From Bremia lactucae (taxonomy: Eukaryota; Oomycota; Peronosporomycetes; Peronosporales; Peronosporaceae), in assembly GCF_004359215.1 (NCBI RefSeq), contig NC_090615.1, positions 5,383,655-5,447,654 of the forward strand: a stretch of 64,000 bases of DNA, written 5' to 3'. Within the stretch, counting starts at the first letter, position 1, and each line of letters starts with the position of its first letter. Positions 23,318 to 36,064 of this stretch are shown here, one piece after another. A program made the translations under genes and the position numbers. Under the pieces are notes generated by a model. It was not told where the DNA came from. It ran no database searches and was given only the letters and a program-made list of their open reading frames with translations.

Positions 23318-24730
23318 ATGAGTCGCTTGCTGTCGCTAGTACTGGCGCTACTTTCTGCCGTCACCTCCGCCCTCGTCATTGAAAGGTACAAGTGCATCTC
23401 AACTCTAATTTGATAATAAGACTTATTAGCTTTTAACATTCAAATACCGACAGTCCAAGCTGTCTACTAATGACGCACGTGTACGTACCCTCACATCATA
23501 GTAGGTTACATTCCTAATCTCACATACGAACCTCGCCTTCTCCAGCTCTGGCGAATTCACCAACCTCGCGCCACTTAATAATGATGATCTGCAAAAATTA
23601 GATGTCGTAGCAGGTACTGTGTGTGCGCACGATGCAATTCTATGGCACTAAATTCTATATTGAAACACTAGTGTCGCCATTCACCGCGTGTGAGCCCCTG
23701 CGCGGCCAGGATCTAACGGGCAAAGTAGCACTTGTGCTTCGTGGCGACTGCAACTTTGTTCAAAAAGTGTGGCACGCACAACGCGCCCATGCAGCTGCCG
23801 TTATTGTAATGGACAATGAGTTGCGTCACGAGTACGATAGAATCGTGTCGCATTTGAGGCTATGCTTAACAATACTAATTGATATTGTTATTGTACTTCG
23901 ACAGACCGCCGAGCCATATTATTATGACGAAAGATGACATGGCCAATACTATTCATATTCCGGCTGTCTTTATCTCGTACGTGTCTGGAGAGTGGCTACT
24001 GGACGCCCTAAGTCGGGCTACACCATGGAAACCCTTGCAGGTCTCGCTCAATAGTAACGGAGAATGTACGTCAGTGTTTTTTTTTTTCATGTGCTATGAG
24101 ATTTTGTGGTCATGGTGTTATTGATTTTTGATAGTGCCACGAGCATCGCCGTCGTATCGCGTCCTAAAGCTCGTGGTCGCGTTCATTCTTTCCACTTCGA
24201 GTGTCTGTACCTTGTCCATTGGACTAAGTTTGCTATCATCGGTACTTTTTCAATGGGTTCGCAAGATTCGTCGAACGCGAGTAGCCAAGAAGCTGCCGAT
24301 TGCAAAGTATGAACGCAACATGCAGCGGACACTCTTGGAGCATTTATTGAAAGCAAGTATTGGACTTGATCGCGTTGCGCTTTTAAAAACCAATAACGTC
24401 TCTAAGATTCAACAAGTTCATGAATCAAAATTAAGAAGTACTGAATCAAGAAATTCACCACACGAGTCAAAAGTGGCAATTGCTGATGGCGAGATTTGTC
24501 GTGAAAACGAACGAAAAGCACATGAATTACTGAAGGATAACATAGCGGACATGGATGCAGAGATTTGTACTATTTGTTTGGACGACTTTGAAGATGGCGT
24601 GGACGTAAAGGTTCTTCCGTGTCAGCACTTTTTCCACGTTAATTGTATAAATCCATGGCTCGAAGGTCGAAGTGGAAGTTGTCCACTGTGTAAACAGGAC
24701 GCGATTGCTTCAAGTACGTCGCGGAGTTAA
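23318..24730 (+). CDS. PA-TM-RING E3 ubiquitin ligase (RNF13/GRAIL type)
   Basis: Five exons by splice-site reading: 23318-23385, 23546-23613, 23672-23831, 23905-24065 and 24135-24730, about 350 residues. A signal peptide (MSRLLSLVLALLSAVTSA) is followed by a lumenal protease-associated domain (about 25-150: ACEPLRGQDLTGKVALVLRG, DDMANTIHIPAVFIS). One membrane helix lies at about 163-190. A C-terminal RING-H2 starts at about residue 296: CTICLDDF, then LPCQHFFHVNC, then CPLC, with all eight ligands visible. This is the PA-TM-RING layout of endosomal or Golgi E3 ligases. Each intron is 58-160 bp. The exon 3 donor (GA|GTACGA) was chosen for frame and PA-domain continuity and is the least certain. 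Confidence 0.85.
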
Positions 24731-26335
24731 TGCTGTAGCTAACATGTAACTGACGAAATTCTGTGTTAAAATTTGCTGCATAGGTGCAAGTGCATCAAAG
24801 CGACTATTTGGCATTATATTGCCACGGATTGATCAAATTTTTCAGCAAGAACATGTACGTCGAGGTTTCTCGAAAACTGTTTTTACAATTGCCGATTGAA
24901 TGACAGGCCGTGTGTCTATCTTTGTTTTGATAGTGGGCGCATACAATCTTTTTCATTTTGCCTGCGAGTTTAATCAGCTGTCTCATTGTAAACGCAGCCA
25001 CCGCTATTATCTACTCGATGTGGCCGTGAGCAGTGACGCTACCTTAAAATCTTATCATCGCGTCTGTATTATCTGAGAGGAACGATTACGCAATATATTT
25101 ATCATTCGCACAGCGATGGTCACACTCAAAACCAATCAATAATTATTTTGTTTCAAAATATTATGAGCTTTGTGTAGTTTCTGTCGTGCGCTTGAAGCTT
25201 GACGCAAAAGTTTCGAGTGTGATGATTCGACAAATAATAAAAATTATGACAAATTTTAGCAAAATCACAAGAAAAACGCTTAGTATCAAGGCGTTTTCAT
25301 GGTTGAACACGAAAGCTTTTGGTACTCGATATACGTCTAGCCGCCGGTCTTTCAAATATTTAAAAGCGCCACATATAGCGCGATGCCAGGCAGAATGATT
25401 GAGTTCAAAAAATTGACAATTTTTAAAGACATCGCTGCGAGTTAGGTGTTTATAAAGTGTGCGTGGCAAATGCTACAAGCAACTCATGATTACGTACTGA
25501 CGAGGAGGTACCGACGCGGTGCTAGTGACTACTAGAAGGCTCGGACAAAATAATTTTATAGATGACTGCCACTATACACCAAGTCTCGACAATCTACAGC
25601 ATTCTCAAGGTTATCAAATTCAGTAAGATGTACGAAGTACATGGTTGAAGACTCATCGGAAGCAGGATGGTGGATACGAAGCAACTGTAGTAATTAGAAA
25701 TGTATGCCGTCGATGAAAGACGCGATTAACGTGTCTGCTTGGTTTTAGCTGATGAACATGCGCAGGGCTAATGTTTTGATATATAAAAGCAGCAGTACTA
25801 GCGTCATGAGTTGTCGTACATTTTGATCTTGTTCGTACCATCGATGCTTTTCGGGTTGCCGAATCAAAATTTGAAGGACTGCAAAAGCGATGAAATAAGA
25901 GTACGTGACATGAGGCCACGTCAGTTGCTAAAAAGTGGCACATTGCTTAACGTCGTAACTCGAGAAGTGGCTTTTCCGTTCTGTCCGTGAGCACTTCCTG
26001 GATTTTAATTCTAACATACCGAAAAGGTGTGTAAAACAAATGAAAACGGTCATAACTGTGCTCTGGCTCCAATTCACTTATTTGCTGAAAACGCTAAAGA
26101 ATTTTTTCGTCTTTTAAATGCAATAAAAAATATGCCTTAAATTCAGGTAGTGTGTCTTGCTCTTGATATGATAGCGATCGGAATTCATTTATACAGCTGA
26201 ATGAAGATAAAACGACGTATTTATATGTAGCCCATATCGATTCTATTTTTTTTTATTTCGTGAACAAATATAATCCACCAAGAGAGGTAAATGGTGTGTA
26301 CACTTCCTACCAGCTTTCTTCACCCGTCCAAGCGT
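24731..26335. other. Intergenic, no gene seen
   Basis: AT-rich, with opposing short frames around 25160-25470 that lack any recognisable motif. No tRNA or repeat noticed. Confidence 0.55.
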
Positions 26336-29154
26336 TTACACTTGATGTACAGGATTCTCACCAAGCGCATCATCTTCAAGTGGATAGGACCGCATCGTAA
26401 TGAAAAGCTGCTTCATTTTTCTCTGAAATCGCCGAGCATACGGTTTCGGAGGAATAGCTGAAACACCTTCACTCGCTTTTTGCAATACACGCACCTTGTA
26501 AGCACGTTCAATCTGTTTCTCAACGGTCCACTCTTGCAAAATATCGACAAGTCCAAAATAGTACTTGCTAGGACCGGAAACTTGATGCGCATGATAGGCA
26601 TGATTCTTCGGATACTCGCTTGAAGAGGGTCCGCGTGAATTATCAATGAAACTCTTTTCGTTAAAATAGTCGGAAGAATCCGATGGTCTCGTCCCTTCCG
26701 ACGTGGCATCGTCGTCAATTGTCGAGCGACGATTTCCATTTGAATTTGGGAAAAATCCATTGCTTTTTTGCGGTTCTTGCGTTTCAGCACAACATGCCAT
26801 GAGTTTCATTGATTTCCAACGAGAGAGTTCACGTCTGCACTCGGACGTGATTGTAAATTGCGAATAGTGCGTGCCAATGAGAAGACTATAGTCCATGATA
26901 CCTGCACTAGCGAGGTAATCACTATCACGGGTCAGCTGCTTCATGAGTTTAGTTGCTGTCTCTGGATTTAACTTGAGTCGCTTCTTTAAATCATTATCAC
27001 GCAGAGTAATGTCAGGATAATGCTCTTCTTCCGGCAAGAAACATGGTGTATGCTGCGTGCCACCAAATACAAAAAACTTGTTGCATTTCGAACAGCGATA
27101 TTTCTCTCCCAACACACAAGCTGGGGCATTGCGATCGACCCACGAACCCTTGATATCATATCTTCGATGAATCACCTCGGTCGTACTCAAGACATTTCCC
27201 ATCACGATAAAGTAAAAGATTTGGCCATACATTTTCATAGCATGAAAGCCAAAAAAACGTGGCAAAAGGGTTTCCGGATTCCATTTCAAATAGCGCAAAT
27301 AGGATGGCAGTAGTCGCAGTAGCACATTCTTCTCTTTCGACGTTGTGCTCTTGACCAAATACTTGCGATCGCACGTATTAAACACAAACGCACCGCTTCG
27401 ACCTTCACTAATGCGTTCATTAATCGTAGATCGAAATGCAAAAATGTACTCGGCATCATTGACTCCATACAATTGGCGAATCGACGCAAAGACGCGCGGC
27501 TGGAAGTCGTAAAATTGCATCTCAGTTAACGCCATAGGAAGAAAACTAAACCGCAAATTACTTGGGTTGTCACGCGGTTCCTCTACTACGCGAATTGACG
27601 AGTTGCGCATCGCGCGGAGAATGGGCATGGACCGTGGAGGAATCGTCTGCGAGCAGACGGAATCGTTAATCGACCAGGACGACATTAATTGCCGAATACG
27701 GCGTTGAGGCGAACGCTGCCAGTCCATTTGAAACGTGTGATTATTTCCATTCTCTCGACGCATTCGATGATGGTGTTGAATCGACTCAATAATCCCATTT
27801 GTTGCCATGTGAATCATTTGTTTCCGTAAAGCGACATTCAGCTGTGGATTCATCATTTTGTCTTCGTGTTTATGGTGATCTTCGCGCAAACCATCGCTCG
27901 TGTCAGTGCCTCCAGAACTGTCTCCACTCGGCGACAACGACTTTCGTGTGAGTAATTCATTCTTTTCCAAGAGCTCTAGCGACGAGCTTGTAGCCTCTTT
28001 CGAGTAAAACGAAGGAAAATACGGTGAATTGACTACAATCCATACGATAATGTTCACAGAACCACGAGACGCATGCATGAACGCACTGAGATCAATTAAC
28101 TCTGTAAATAGCAATTTACCCAGCTCACGCTTGACTGTGACTGTATTCGTCATTGCAAAGAGGCAGATCATTAAAAACGACCATGAAATAAACACCGCGC
28201 ACGTTAGCATTCCATTCGAAAGCACTCGTCGTCGCACTTCAAACGTCTCTTCTAATCCACGACGGAGTCGGCTTCGAACATAAATCATGCATGCAATCCC
28301 AAAGAGTAAGTACACGACGACACACGTATGATAGAGAATCCACTGGTGCCAAAAGAAGCCTGGCTGGTCCGTATTATGGTGAAACCAAATAAAGCGCTGT
28401 TCACTGGCATCAGCAATCTTTTCACACTCGACCGTAGCGTCGTTTGTCTTTATACAATTGGATACCGCATCCCCAAGAGACCATAAGACGAGGCCACAGA
28501 CGATGCCACTAAGCACCGAGTAAAACCAATAGACTCGAAAATTATGCGCATATGACGTAAATGGATTTGTAATGGATTGGACCATATCAATGGGAATTGC
28601 AAAGAACCAAAACTCTCCAGCGACAAGCAACGCCTGCGTAATGGCAGCGATGCGGAATGGGAGAGCTACCGAATCGGAGAACTCGGTTAAACAGTACTCA
28701 GCGATGTAGATTAAAGCTAGCAGCAAGTCTACAAGGCTTTTACTGAAAATCAGTGGATTTGGATGCGCGCGCACGGCCGGACTTGCCAAAAAAGCGACGA
28801 TAATCACCAGAGTAAAAGCTGCAGAGACAATAGCGCCTAAAAACAAGTACTCATCGGCACTATAGCTGCCTAATAATGCAATCATCGAGCACGCGATCCC
28901 AACGAGCACCAAAAGACCCGCAATCGCTGCTACGAGGCCAGAACACGGGCCTGCTATAAGAGCTTGGGAACAACCACAGACATACAAGAGCCATCTTGTA
29001 CAAAAACGACTCTTGCGTGGTTTGTAGCGCGACCTCGCGAGCTGTTCAACGGCAGCGTCACTGCAAATGGAAAGAGAGAATATATTAGGATGTTGTTGTT
29101 AAATGATGTAGAAGTAGGCACGGACGCACAGGTCTCGACCGTGTAGTAACCCAT
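26336..29154 (-). CDS. GPCR-phosphatidylinositol phosphate kinase fusion (GK family)
   Basis: A short exon 29154-29126 and a large exon 29060-26336, joined across a 65-bp intron, give about 917 residues. Without the first exon the long frame has no ATG at its start. Residues about 45-345 form seven membrane helices. The C-terminal part (about 490-917) is a type I/II-like PIP kinase: GRSGAFVF, then YLVKSTTSKE with the ATP-binding lysine, RRYDIKGSWVDRNAP, GIMDYSLLIG, and YYFGLVDILQEW, ending with a basic PYARRFQRKM activation-loop region. This fusion is known from oomycetes and from Dictyostelium RpkA. It likely couples a receptor signal to phosphoinositide synthesis at a membrane. A Ser/Asp-rich insert splits the kinase before YYFGLVD. 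Confidence 0.92.
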
Positions 29155-30918
29155 CGCTCTCGGTGGCAGGCGGCAGGCGCCCCATGCGAGATTAAACGAA
29201 GACAGAAGTGGGTACGTCGCACTGTCTCTGGTGAAGGAGATTTCGTACCCAAGTTTGGTACATTTCTGTAACGGATGTGCGCTAATTCGGTACTAATTGC
29301 CTTTCTGTTGACTATTTAATGGTAGCACCGATATTGCAGCAAGTAACAATAGCCGCTGTCCATTTATTGGCAGGTGTTAAGCATGTCCGCGAATGGCATT
29401 ACTTTCCATCTTGATAAACATGCAAAAAGACGGCTGACAAGCGTTTGTTAACAAATAAACTCAGAACTACAGTCCTCCCTCTGATACCTCGTAGTCTCTT
29501 TACTATTAGTTATCAAAAGTTATTAGCTATCGAGTTACTGCAAGAAATAAGCTAGCGACTATAGAACAACGACGGTGGACGTCAAATCCTATACGTTACC
29601 AGGGGCTCTAAGGTTTCGGGGGATAAGTTATCAGATGGAAGACTGTATGGACATACGACTGCTGAAACATTAACAATCGAGGCACGATTCAGCGATGTTT
29701 GTCAATCATCGTTTGTCACGGCTCGCGTACGCGCACAGCTTAAAGAGGGATCACTTATCCAATATTCTGCATTTACGTTTAATATAGTTTGGGTTTAGTT
29801 TGACGAAGTGCGTGCACGAATGCTATACAATAAGGCGCTACTTGTTTACTTCCCGACACACAAGTCAATTTATTCTTCAGGCATCGATTATTTTCTCTAA
29901 CTTATCGATTCGTAACCAGCGACAAAAGCGAAGTCCGGCACGCGAAGTCGCACTTTTAAATTTTCAGGTTAAGAAGATGGCGACAGCTTCTCGAATTTCA
30001 TATTTAATGGACTTCTACGCAATTATCCCCACTTTTAATGAATGACGTCCTCTTTTTTCATCAAAGACATCGATTAATGTAACCTGGAATTGCAAACGCA
30101 ACATTTAGACATTGTCTATTGCATGACAATTACTAGATGATGTGCTTGACAAAACTGCGATGAAATTCGTTCATAACATTATGTCGTTTCGTGCCGACGT
30201 ATTTACAACGTGTACTGCCCGAGATTATTGCCATGGAGTTGCAGCTGGCGGACATTGATGCGACCGTGGAACAGCGTCTTGAGCGGTATTAAGAAAGTTG
30301 AGTGCTCGTCAAGACAATTTTGAATGTGACTGGCGATGGCTTGAAGGAGCTTTTTGATTTCAGACACGTAATGCTGACAGTTGTTTTCAGGGACAGCTGG
30401 AGCTACAGCGGTGATTGCTCTGCTTCTGGGACAAACAGCGAAACAACCCCTTACGTCGCAAATGTTGGCCACAGTTCAGTTCGCCACGAGATACATTAAT
30501 GGAAATGTTCGAAAGTCAATTTAGGACAAGACCAAAGCTATTTTGCTGGCTTGTGGTTATCCGCGCGAGACTGTGTCTACCACTGCAGAGAATCAAATCG
30601 AAACAAGATTAACTGTGAATCTCCTGCCGTAAACGGAATCTTCCTAAAGAAGACAGGTCGACGCGTGCATTCAGAGTGTAGGCGACAAAACAAGCGAACG
30701 CCTGAATGGATAGTTGACGTAAAACGGGTCATGCAAGCGTAGGATGGCTCATTCTTCTCTAAAATGTAGCCTTTTTTACATATGACTACCACAACATTGA
30801 TCCAGAGTGTGATGAAATCCAATCTAGAACTTATTTTTACTGAGACACTTATTTATTCAATAATTATCTCAGTAGAAATAAGTTCTATTGAAAAAATACG
30901 AACTTTTCTTTCTTGAGG
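29155..30918. other. Intergenic, with a possible gene remnant at about 30210-30560
   Basis: Mostly featureless. At 30460-30550 two overlapping plus-strand frames read PYVANVG and, shifted, QFSSPRDTLMEMFESQF. That order recalls the start of a T1/BTB (KCTD-like) domain broken by a frameshift. The upstream text [20 protein letters not shown] could belong to the same remnant. Evidence is weak. Confidence 0.3.
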
Positions 30919-31248
30919 ATGGGTCGCCAGCATATTAGTGTCGCCGTTGTGGCGCTGTCTGCTGTGACGGGCACGACGGCGGCTGCCGTCTCCATGATGG
31001 CATACTTTCGATTTCAGCATCCACAAGAATTTGCAGATGCTACTATCCGAATGTCGCACCCAGAGCTATCCGATGATATTAATCGCAAGTGGGGGCTTTT
31101 CGGCACAGGCATCTTTGACTCAGTGCCACAGCGCGTAAAAGATTTTTTCAGCGTGCCTGACATGGCCGAGCGATTCGAGCTGCAAAAGAAAAAGCGAGAC
31201 GAGCAGATACGACTAACAATCGAGGATTTGCGCCCCAAGGGCAAGTAG
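30919..31248 (+). CDS. Small single-pass membrane protein, unknown
   Basis: A 109-residue intronless frame from ATG at 30919. One N-terminal hydrophobic helix (VAVVALSAVTGTTAAAV, about residues 8-26) is followed by a soluble, charged tail ending KKKRDEQIRLTIEDLRPKGK. No family recognised. Size and topology would suit a small mitochondrial inner-membrane or ER protein, but nothing decides this. It converges with RPL15, whose stop is 160 bp away. Even amino-acid composition and absence of low complexity favour a real gene. Confidence 0.65.
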   Translation: MGRQHISVAVVALSAVTGTTAAAVSMMAYFRFQHPQEFADATIRMSHPELSDDINRKWGLFGTGIFDSVPQRVKDFFSVPDMAERFELQKKKRDEQIRLTIEDLRPKGK

Positions 31249-31409
31249 GGAATTCAAATTATTGGTCATGAACATCGTGGTATCTAGGAATTATGATTTT
31301 TGTTTTCATCACATAATACTAGACAAATATAGTAAATAAAATAACGGCAGCAAAGTCGCGTGTATTCAACAAATTCTGTAACTGTTGTCGCAACAGACTT
31401 GTGCTACAC

Positions 31410-32030
31410 TTACGAGCGGTAACGACGCAACGACAGTGTGTTGCGACGTTTCCAGTTCTGACGGAACGAGGAACCAATAATCTTGTTAGCTCGGTGGCCA
31501 CGTTTGCGCAGGCCACGGCCTTGGCGACCGGCCGACGTGAGACCACGTTGCTGGCGGCCCTTGTGCACGGCATCGACGATCCAATTAATACGAGGATCAC
31601 GACGAATGACCTTGTGCGAGTGATCCACCATAATGATTTCAAAATACTTGTGCGTAGCGTCTTGATTCACCCAGTATGAGTTTAGTACACGGAGGTTAGA
31701 AAACTTGTTGCCAGCACGCTCCTCGGCCACCGAACGTAGGTTGCGTTCGAACTTAAGCTGATTGATACCGTGGTGCTTCGGCTTACCGTACACTATACCC
31801 TTCGAGTTTGGACGCTTGCGTCCACCGCGACGCACGGCGACGCGCACAATCACAAAGCCCTGCTTGGCCTTGTATCCGAGACGGCGTGCCTTGTCAACAC
31901 GGGTAGGGCCCGTCACACGGTGAATGACTGGTAGCTGACGGTACTCCCAAGCACGCACACGCAGCAAAAATCGCAAAACATCCGACTGTTTGCGCTTCCA
32001 CAGCTCCTCGAGGTACTTATACGCTCCCAT
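31410..32030 (-). CDS. RPL15: 60S ribosomal protein L15 (eL15)
   Basis: An intronless frame of 206 residues beginning [20 protein letters not shown], the nearly invariant eL15 start. Family blocks follow: [24 protein letters not shown], then [15 protein letters not shown] and the basic C-terminus [11 protein letters not shown]. Length fits the family (about 204). It is a structural protein of the large cytosolic subunit. An in-frame TTG eight codons upstream is not needed. It is divergent from the hydratase gene. Confidence 0.97.
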   Translation of the reverse strand: MGAYKYLEELWKRKQSDVLRFLLRVRAWEYRQLPVIHRVTGPTRVDKARRLGYKAKQGFVIVRVAVRRGGRKRPNSKGIVYGKPKHHGINQLKFERNLRSVAEERAGNKFSNLRVLNSYWVNQDATHKYFEIIMVDHSHKVIRRDPRINWIVDAVHKGRQQRGLTSAGRQGRGLRKRGHRANKIIGSSFRQNWKRRNTLSLRRYRS

Positions 32031-32188
32031 TCTTCGTCGACTTTGCGAATACAAGTTTTGCGTGCCACGATGATCCGAGCAGGCTTAGCCAGTCAATCAT
32101 CCTTAACCCACCGTAAGTACGATGGACACAATACCAGAGATCGAATTTACGAAAATGGTGTCTACCACATCCGTTTAAAGCTTGAAGT
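32031..32188. promoter_or_regulatory. 158-bp divergent promoter region, RPL15/hydratase
   Basis: The ATGs of the ribosomal protein and hydratase genes are 158 bases apart on opposite strands. The region must hold both transcription starts. No individual element could be named with confidence. Confidence 0.5.
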
Positions 32189-33196
<1,008 letters not shown>

Positions 33197-33480
33197 CCAA
33201 CCCATCCATAAAATATCTCGTGTGATCGGTATGACAAATTGCAGTAAATTGAATACGGCTAAATGTGAAAATTATTTTGAATTCGATGTAAAATTTTGAA
33301 ATACTGCGTGGAAGTAATTGGTGAAGTGCCGAGCTGCGTTTTTAACTTCATCTACTATGCAGACAGAAAGCAAAGCCAAGTCGGTCCAGCACTGCAAAAT
33401 TGAATGCGCGCTGCATAATGTTACATCGTATATTCACGATGCTTTCGACAAGCTTTATACTCGAAGATGCTACTGTTGAA
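33197..33480. other. Intergenic, AT-rich
   Basis: No gene; 3' flank of the hydratase gene up to the minisatellite. Confidence 0.6.
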
Positions 33481-33600
33481 AAAGCGCGACTGGTTGAAGG
33501 AGCGCAGCTGGTAAGGTGAAAAGGCGCGACTGGTGATGTGAAAGGGTGCGACTGGTGATGTGAGAGGGCGCGACTGGTGATGTTTAAGAGGCGCGACGTT
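33481..33600. repeat. Minisatellite, about 22-bp unit, 5-6 copies
   Basis: Successive units share the core GCGCGACTGGTGATGTGA with small changes; the outer units are more diverged. It lies between the hydratase gene and retroelement scraps. Confidence 0.85.
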
Positions 33601-33779
33601 ACTAACGGACGGAGCATCTCATGGGGTTACACGAGTGATCTTTGGTAACTGGTGAACAAGAAAACAGAAGATCATAGCTCGAAATACATTTAGTTTATCA
33701 GCTTCCTACGACTGGCTTAGTGCCATGAATCACAGGATGTGAGTCTAAACCTGCCTGAAGCCCCTCTTGTAGCTTTGCT

Positions 33780-34443
33780 AGGTGCTCTCGGCCCGAATGA
33801 GGTCGATGAGACGACACGTGACAGCGCGGACATCTCTTGACCGAGAGAACGAGGGACCTCTGAGCATGGTGCGGATCGTCTGGACAGACTTGAGGGACTC
33901 GTCGGAAGCTGATGCGCGACTTGGCGTGGGAACGCGCGGAGCGGGCCCAGCTGCCTTCTGCGGACCCGGGTATCCATATGGGAAGTGGCTCAAGTGTGTT
34001 TAGCCACTTCTTGACTGCTGAACGGAACAGGAACAGGGCCGATTCGCTTGGTGAAGCGATGGGCATCAATCCCAATTTAATTTGCCGCAGCCTCAAGCGC
34101 AGCAACAACAGCAATTCTTCCCTACGGTTCAGCCTACGGCGCGGGCTTACGCGCAACCAAGGCAGCACTTCCATCCGCCACAAGACTTTGGAGCTAAGAT
34201 GCCAACCGTCAAGGATATGAAGCTGTCTATCGAGCGCTTCACTGGAAAAAAAGAATACAAAAGACTTGGAGCAGGATATAAGGACTGGCGCTTGCAGTTC
34301 CTGGGCGAGCTTCGCGCGGCCCAACGCCTTAGTGGAGGTGAATGGCCTGAGGAGTACAAGATGGTATCGTTACATGAAATTAACAATAAAAGATTGTTAA
34401 TTAATATTATCCAAAAGGTAGATAATATTTGGAGGAAATTACT
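33780..34443 (+). pseudogene. Copia-like gag fragment
   Basis: The plus-strand frame from about 34082 reads PQPQAQQQQQFFP, then MPTVKDMKLSIERFTGKKEY and DWRLQFLGELRAAQRL. This resembles the N-terminal gag (integrase-free) part of oomycete copia-like elements. Upstream codons to about 33780 look like decayed earlier gag. The AT-rich sequence from 34385 and a 100-N gap cut it off. Confidence 0.55.
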
Positions 34444-34543
34444 NNNNNNNNNNNNNNNNNNNNNNNNNNNNNNNNNNNNNNNNNNNNNNNNNNNNNNNNN
34501 NNNNNNNNNNNNNNNNNNNNNNNNNNNNNNNNNNNNNNNNNNN
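34444..34543. other. Assembly gap (100 N)
   Basis: Exactly 100 N, the conventional placeholder for a gap of unknown size, inside retroelement sequence. Confidence 0.99.
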
Positions 34544-34649
34544 AGGTTAGAACGGACGCATGACAAAGCGGGACAAAGCGCAGATCTTGTACAGACACCT
34601 TGACTAGTATAGGACGGCCTAACGGCGTAACAATTATAGGCCAGGTACA

Positions 34650-34930
34650 GAGTTGCGACAAGACAGCTCAACCTCCATCATGCGAGCAATTTGGCGAATG
34701 GAAGCTGTAGGAAGTCCGCACGGTGTGAAGGAACTACATAATCCATGCAACACACCTCTTTCGGGACTGTCTGCACGGTGTGAACGAACTACGGAATGCA
34801 TCCAACACCTCTTCTGGGACTGTCCGCACTCGAGGGCTCTTTGGGACAAACTCGTAAGCCATTGGACCGGTGAGCGTCTAGCAACGATTGGCGAGATTGA
34901 TTTAAACATAAATCAAACAATTAACAGAAC
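34650..34930 (+). pseudogene. LINE C-terminal zinc-binding fragment with internal duplication
   Basis: Encodes CERTTECIQHLFWDCPHSRA, then WTGERL, the Cys/His motif at the C-terminus of LINE reverse transcriptases. The motif DNA is tandemly duplicated (34718-34772 and 34773-34825); the first copy is frameshifted. This region is also one of the two sources of the blended sequence at 2000-2870. Confidence 0.75.
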
Positions 34931-35411
34931 TGTTGTCTTGTTGCCTATTTTCTTATATGTGAAATAATATATTTACTCCTCTATGAGAAAATATTTTTTG
35001 TGTAACGGGATCCCCGTCACAAAGCCAAAACACTTTCGATTATTGCTGTAGTCTAAAAATATCAATAATATGATAAATCAAAAACGACACTTTCCTTTCT
35101 CCAAGGATTCAACTCGTAATAATAATAATATTTATCAAGTTTTCTCTGCAGCAATTTTTGCAACAGAACCTAATATTTAGCGCTAATATAATCATTACTT
35201 ATCCCACACCATAAAGCATGTAACAAATTTCTATTACTACTCCAGTAGGCAATAATGTTGCATCGCATGATTAATCCATTTTAAATATGCAAATTAGGCT
35301 ACCCAACATTGCAATACACAGCAATACCCTATTTTTTAACTTTCCGACATTCGTCGATCTTATACAATCCAAATTTCATGGGAAAAAATGTAACTTGTGA
35401 AATTATGCTCA

Positions 35412-35978
35412 TTACTTCTTTTGCTTTGCAACATAGTTCGCCACATCTTGTTGCAGCATATCTTGACGGCGTATCTCTCTGCGTCCCTGTGCGCCATCTA
35501 ATGACGAAGTGAGCCACTTAGGCAATGTCGGCTGCTCCTGAGACTCTTGGTTAGCATGAAGCATGGCCAGTGCAGCTTCAATTTTTTTCGTGCTTGTAGT
35601 TGCCTTCTCAACTTCCTTTTCATCTCTTTGAGACATTGCAGCATGCTCCACTTGAGCAGCTTTTTCTTGACTAGCAGTGATTTCCTCTAATCTTTGGAGA
35701 CGGTTGCGCATCTCCTCCATCGCCTCCGCTAGTGTCATGTCCTTGTTTTGACGCTCTTGGATGACGTTCAGCTCACTTTCAATCTGCTTAAGTCGAATTT
35801 CTTCATTTTTCTGCTCCATTCGTAGCTTTACGGAGTACAGGTAAATCCCTAGAATCGTGCCAGGGCCAAAGGCAAAGAGTCCGTAAAGAAGTTTTCGCTT
35901 CGGCGACAGTAGCTTTCTGTGGCAGCAGTAACAATTACAAGTAGACAAACGCAACCCAAAAAGCTGGTTTGAGTGCAT
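35412..35978 (-). CDS. Small single-TM coiled-coil protein
   Basis: 188 residues, identical to the left-arm copy. One hydrophobic helix near residues 33-50 is followed by a coiled coil built of E/K/Q/R heptads (EEIRLKQIESELNVIQERQN) and a short basic end. No known domain recognised. The start is ATG at 35978; an alternative spliced start at 36064 is possible. It is transcribed away from the nuclease gene, with 575 bp between the ATGs (489 bp if the 36064 start is used). A shared promoter with a predicted mitochondrial nuclease hints at an organelle role, no more than that. Confidence 0.7.
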   Translation of the reverse strand: MHSNQLFGLRLSTCNCYCCHRKLLSPKRKLLYGLFAFGPGTILGIYLYSVKLRMEQKNEEIRLKQIESELNVIQERQNKDMTLAEAMEEMRNRLQRLEEITASQEKAAQVEHAAMSQRDEKEVEKATTSTKKIEAALAMLHANQESQEQPTLPKWLTSSLDGAQGRREIRRQDMLQQDVANYVAKQKK

Positions 35979-36064
35979 ATACTGCTGTCATTATCAAATT
36001 CTACGCACTCGTGCGCGTCCGAAGGAGCATTCGAAAAAAGCATTTTGAACCTGCTCGCCGCCAT

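Noticed and set aside
25161..25469. 102-codon minus-strand frame with a hydrophobic stretch
   Set aside because: It starts and ends in AT-rich sequence; equally long frames oppose it and no motif is visible.
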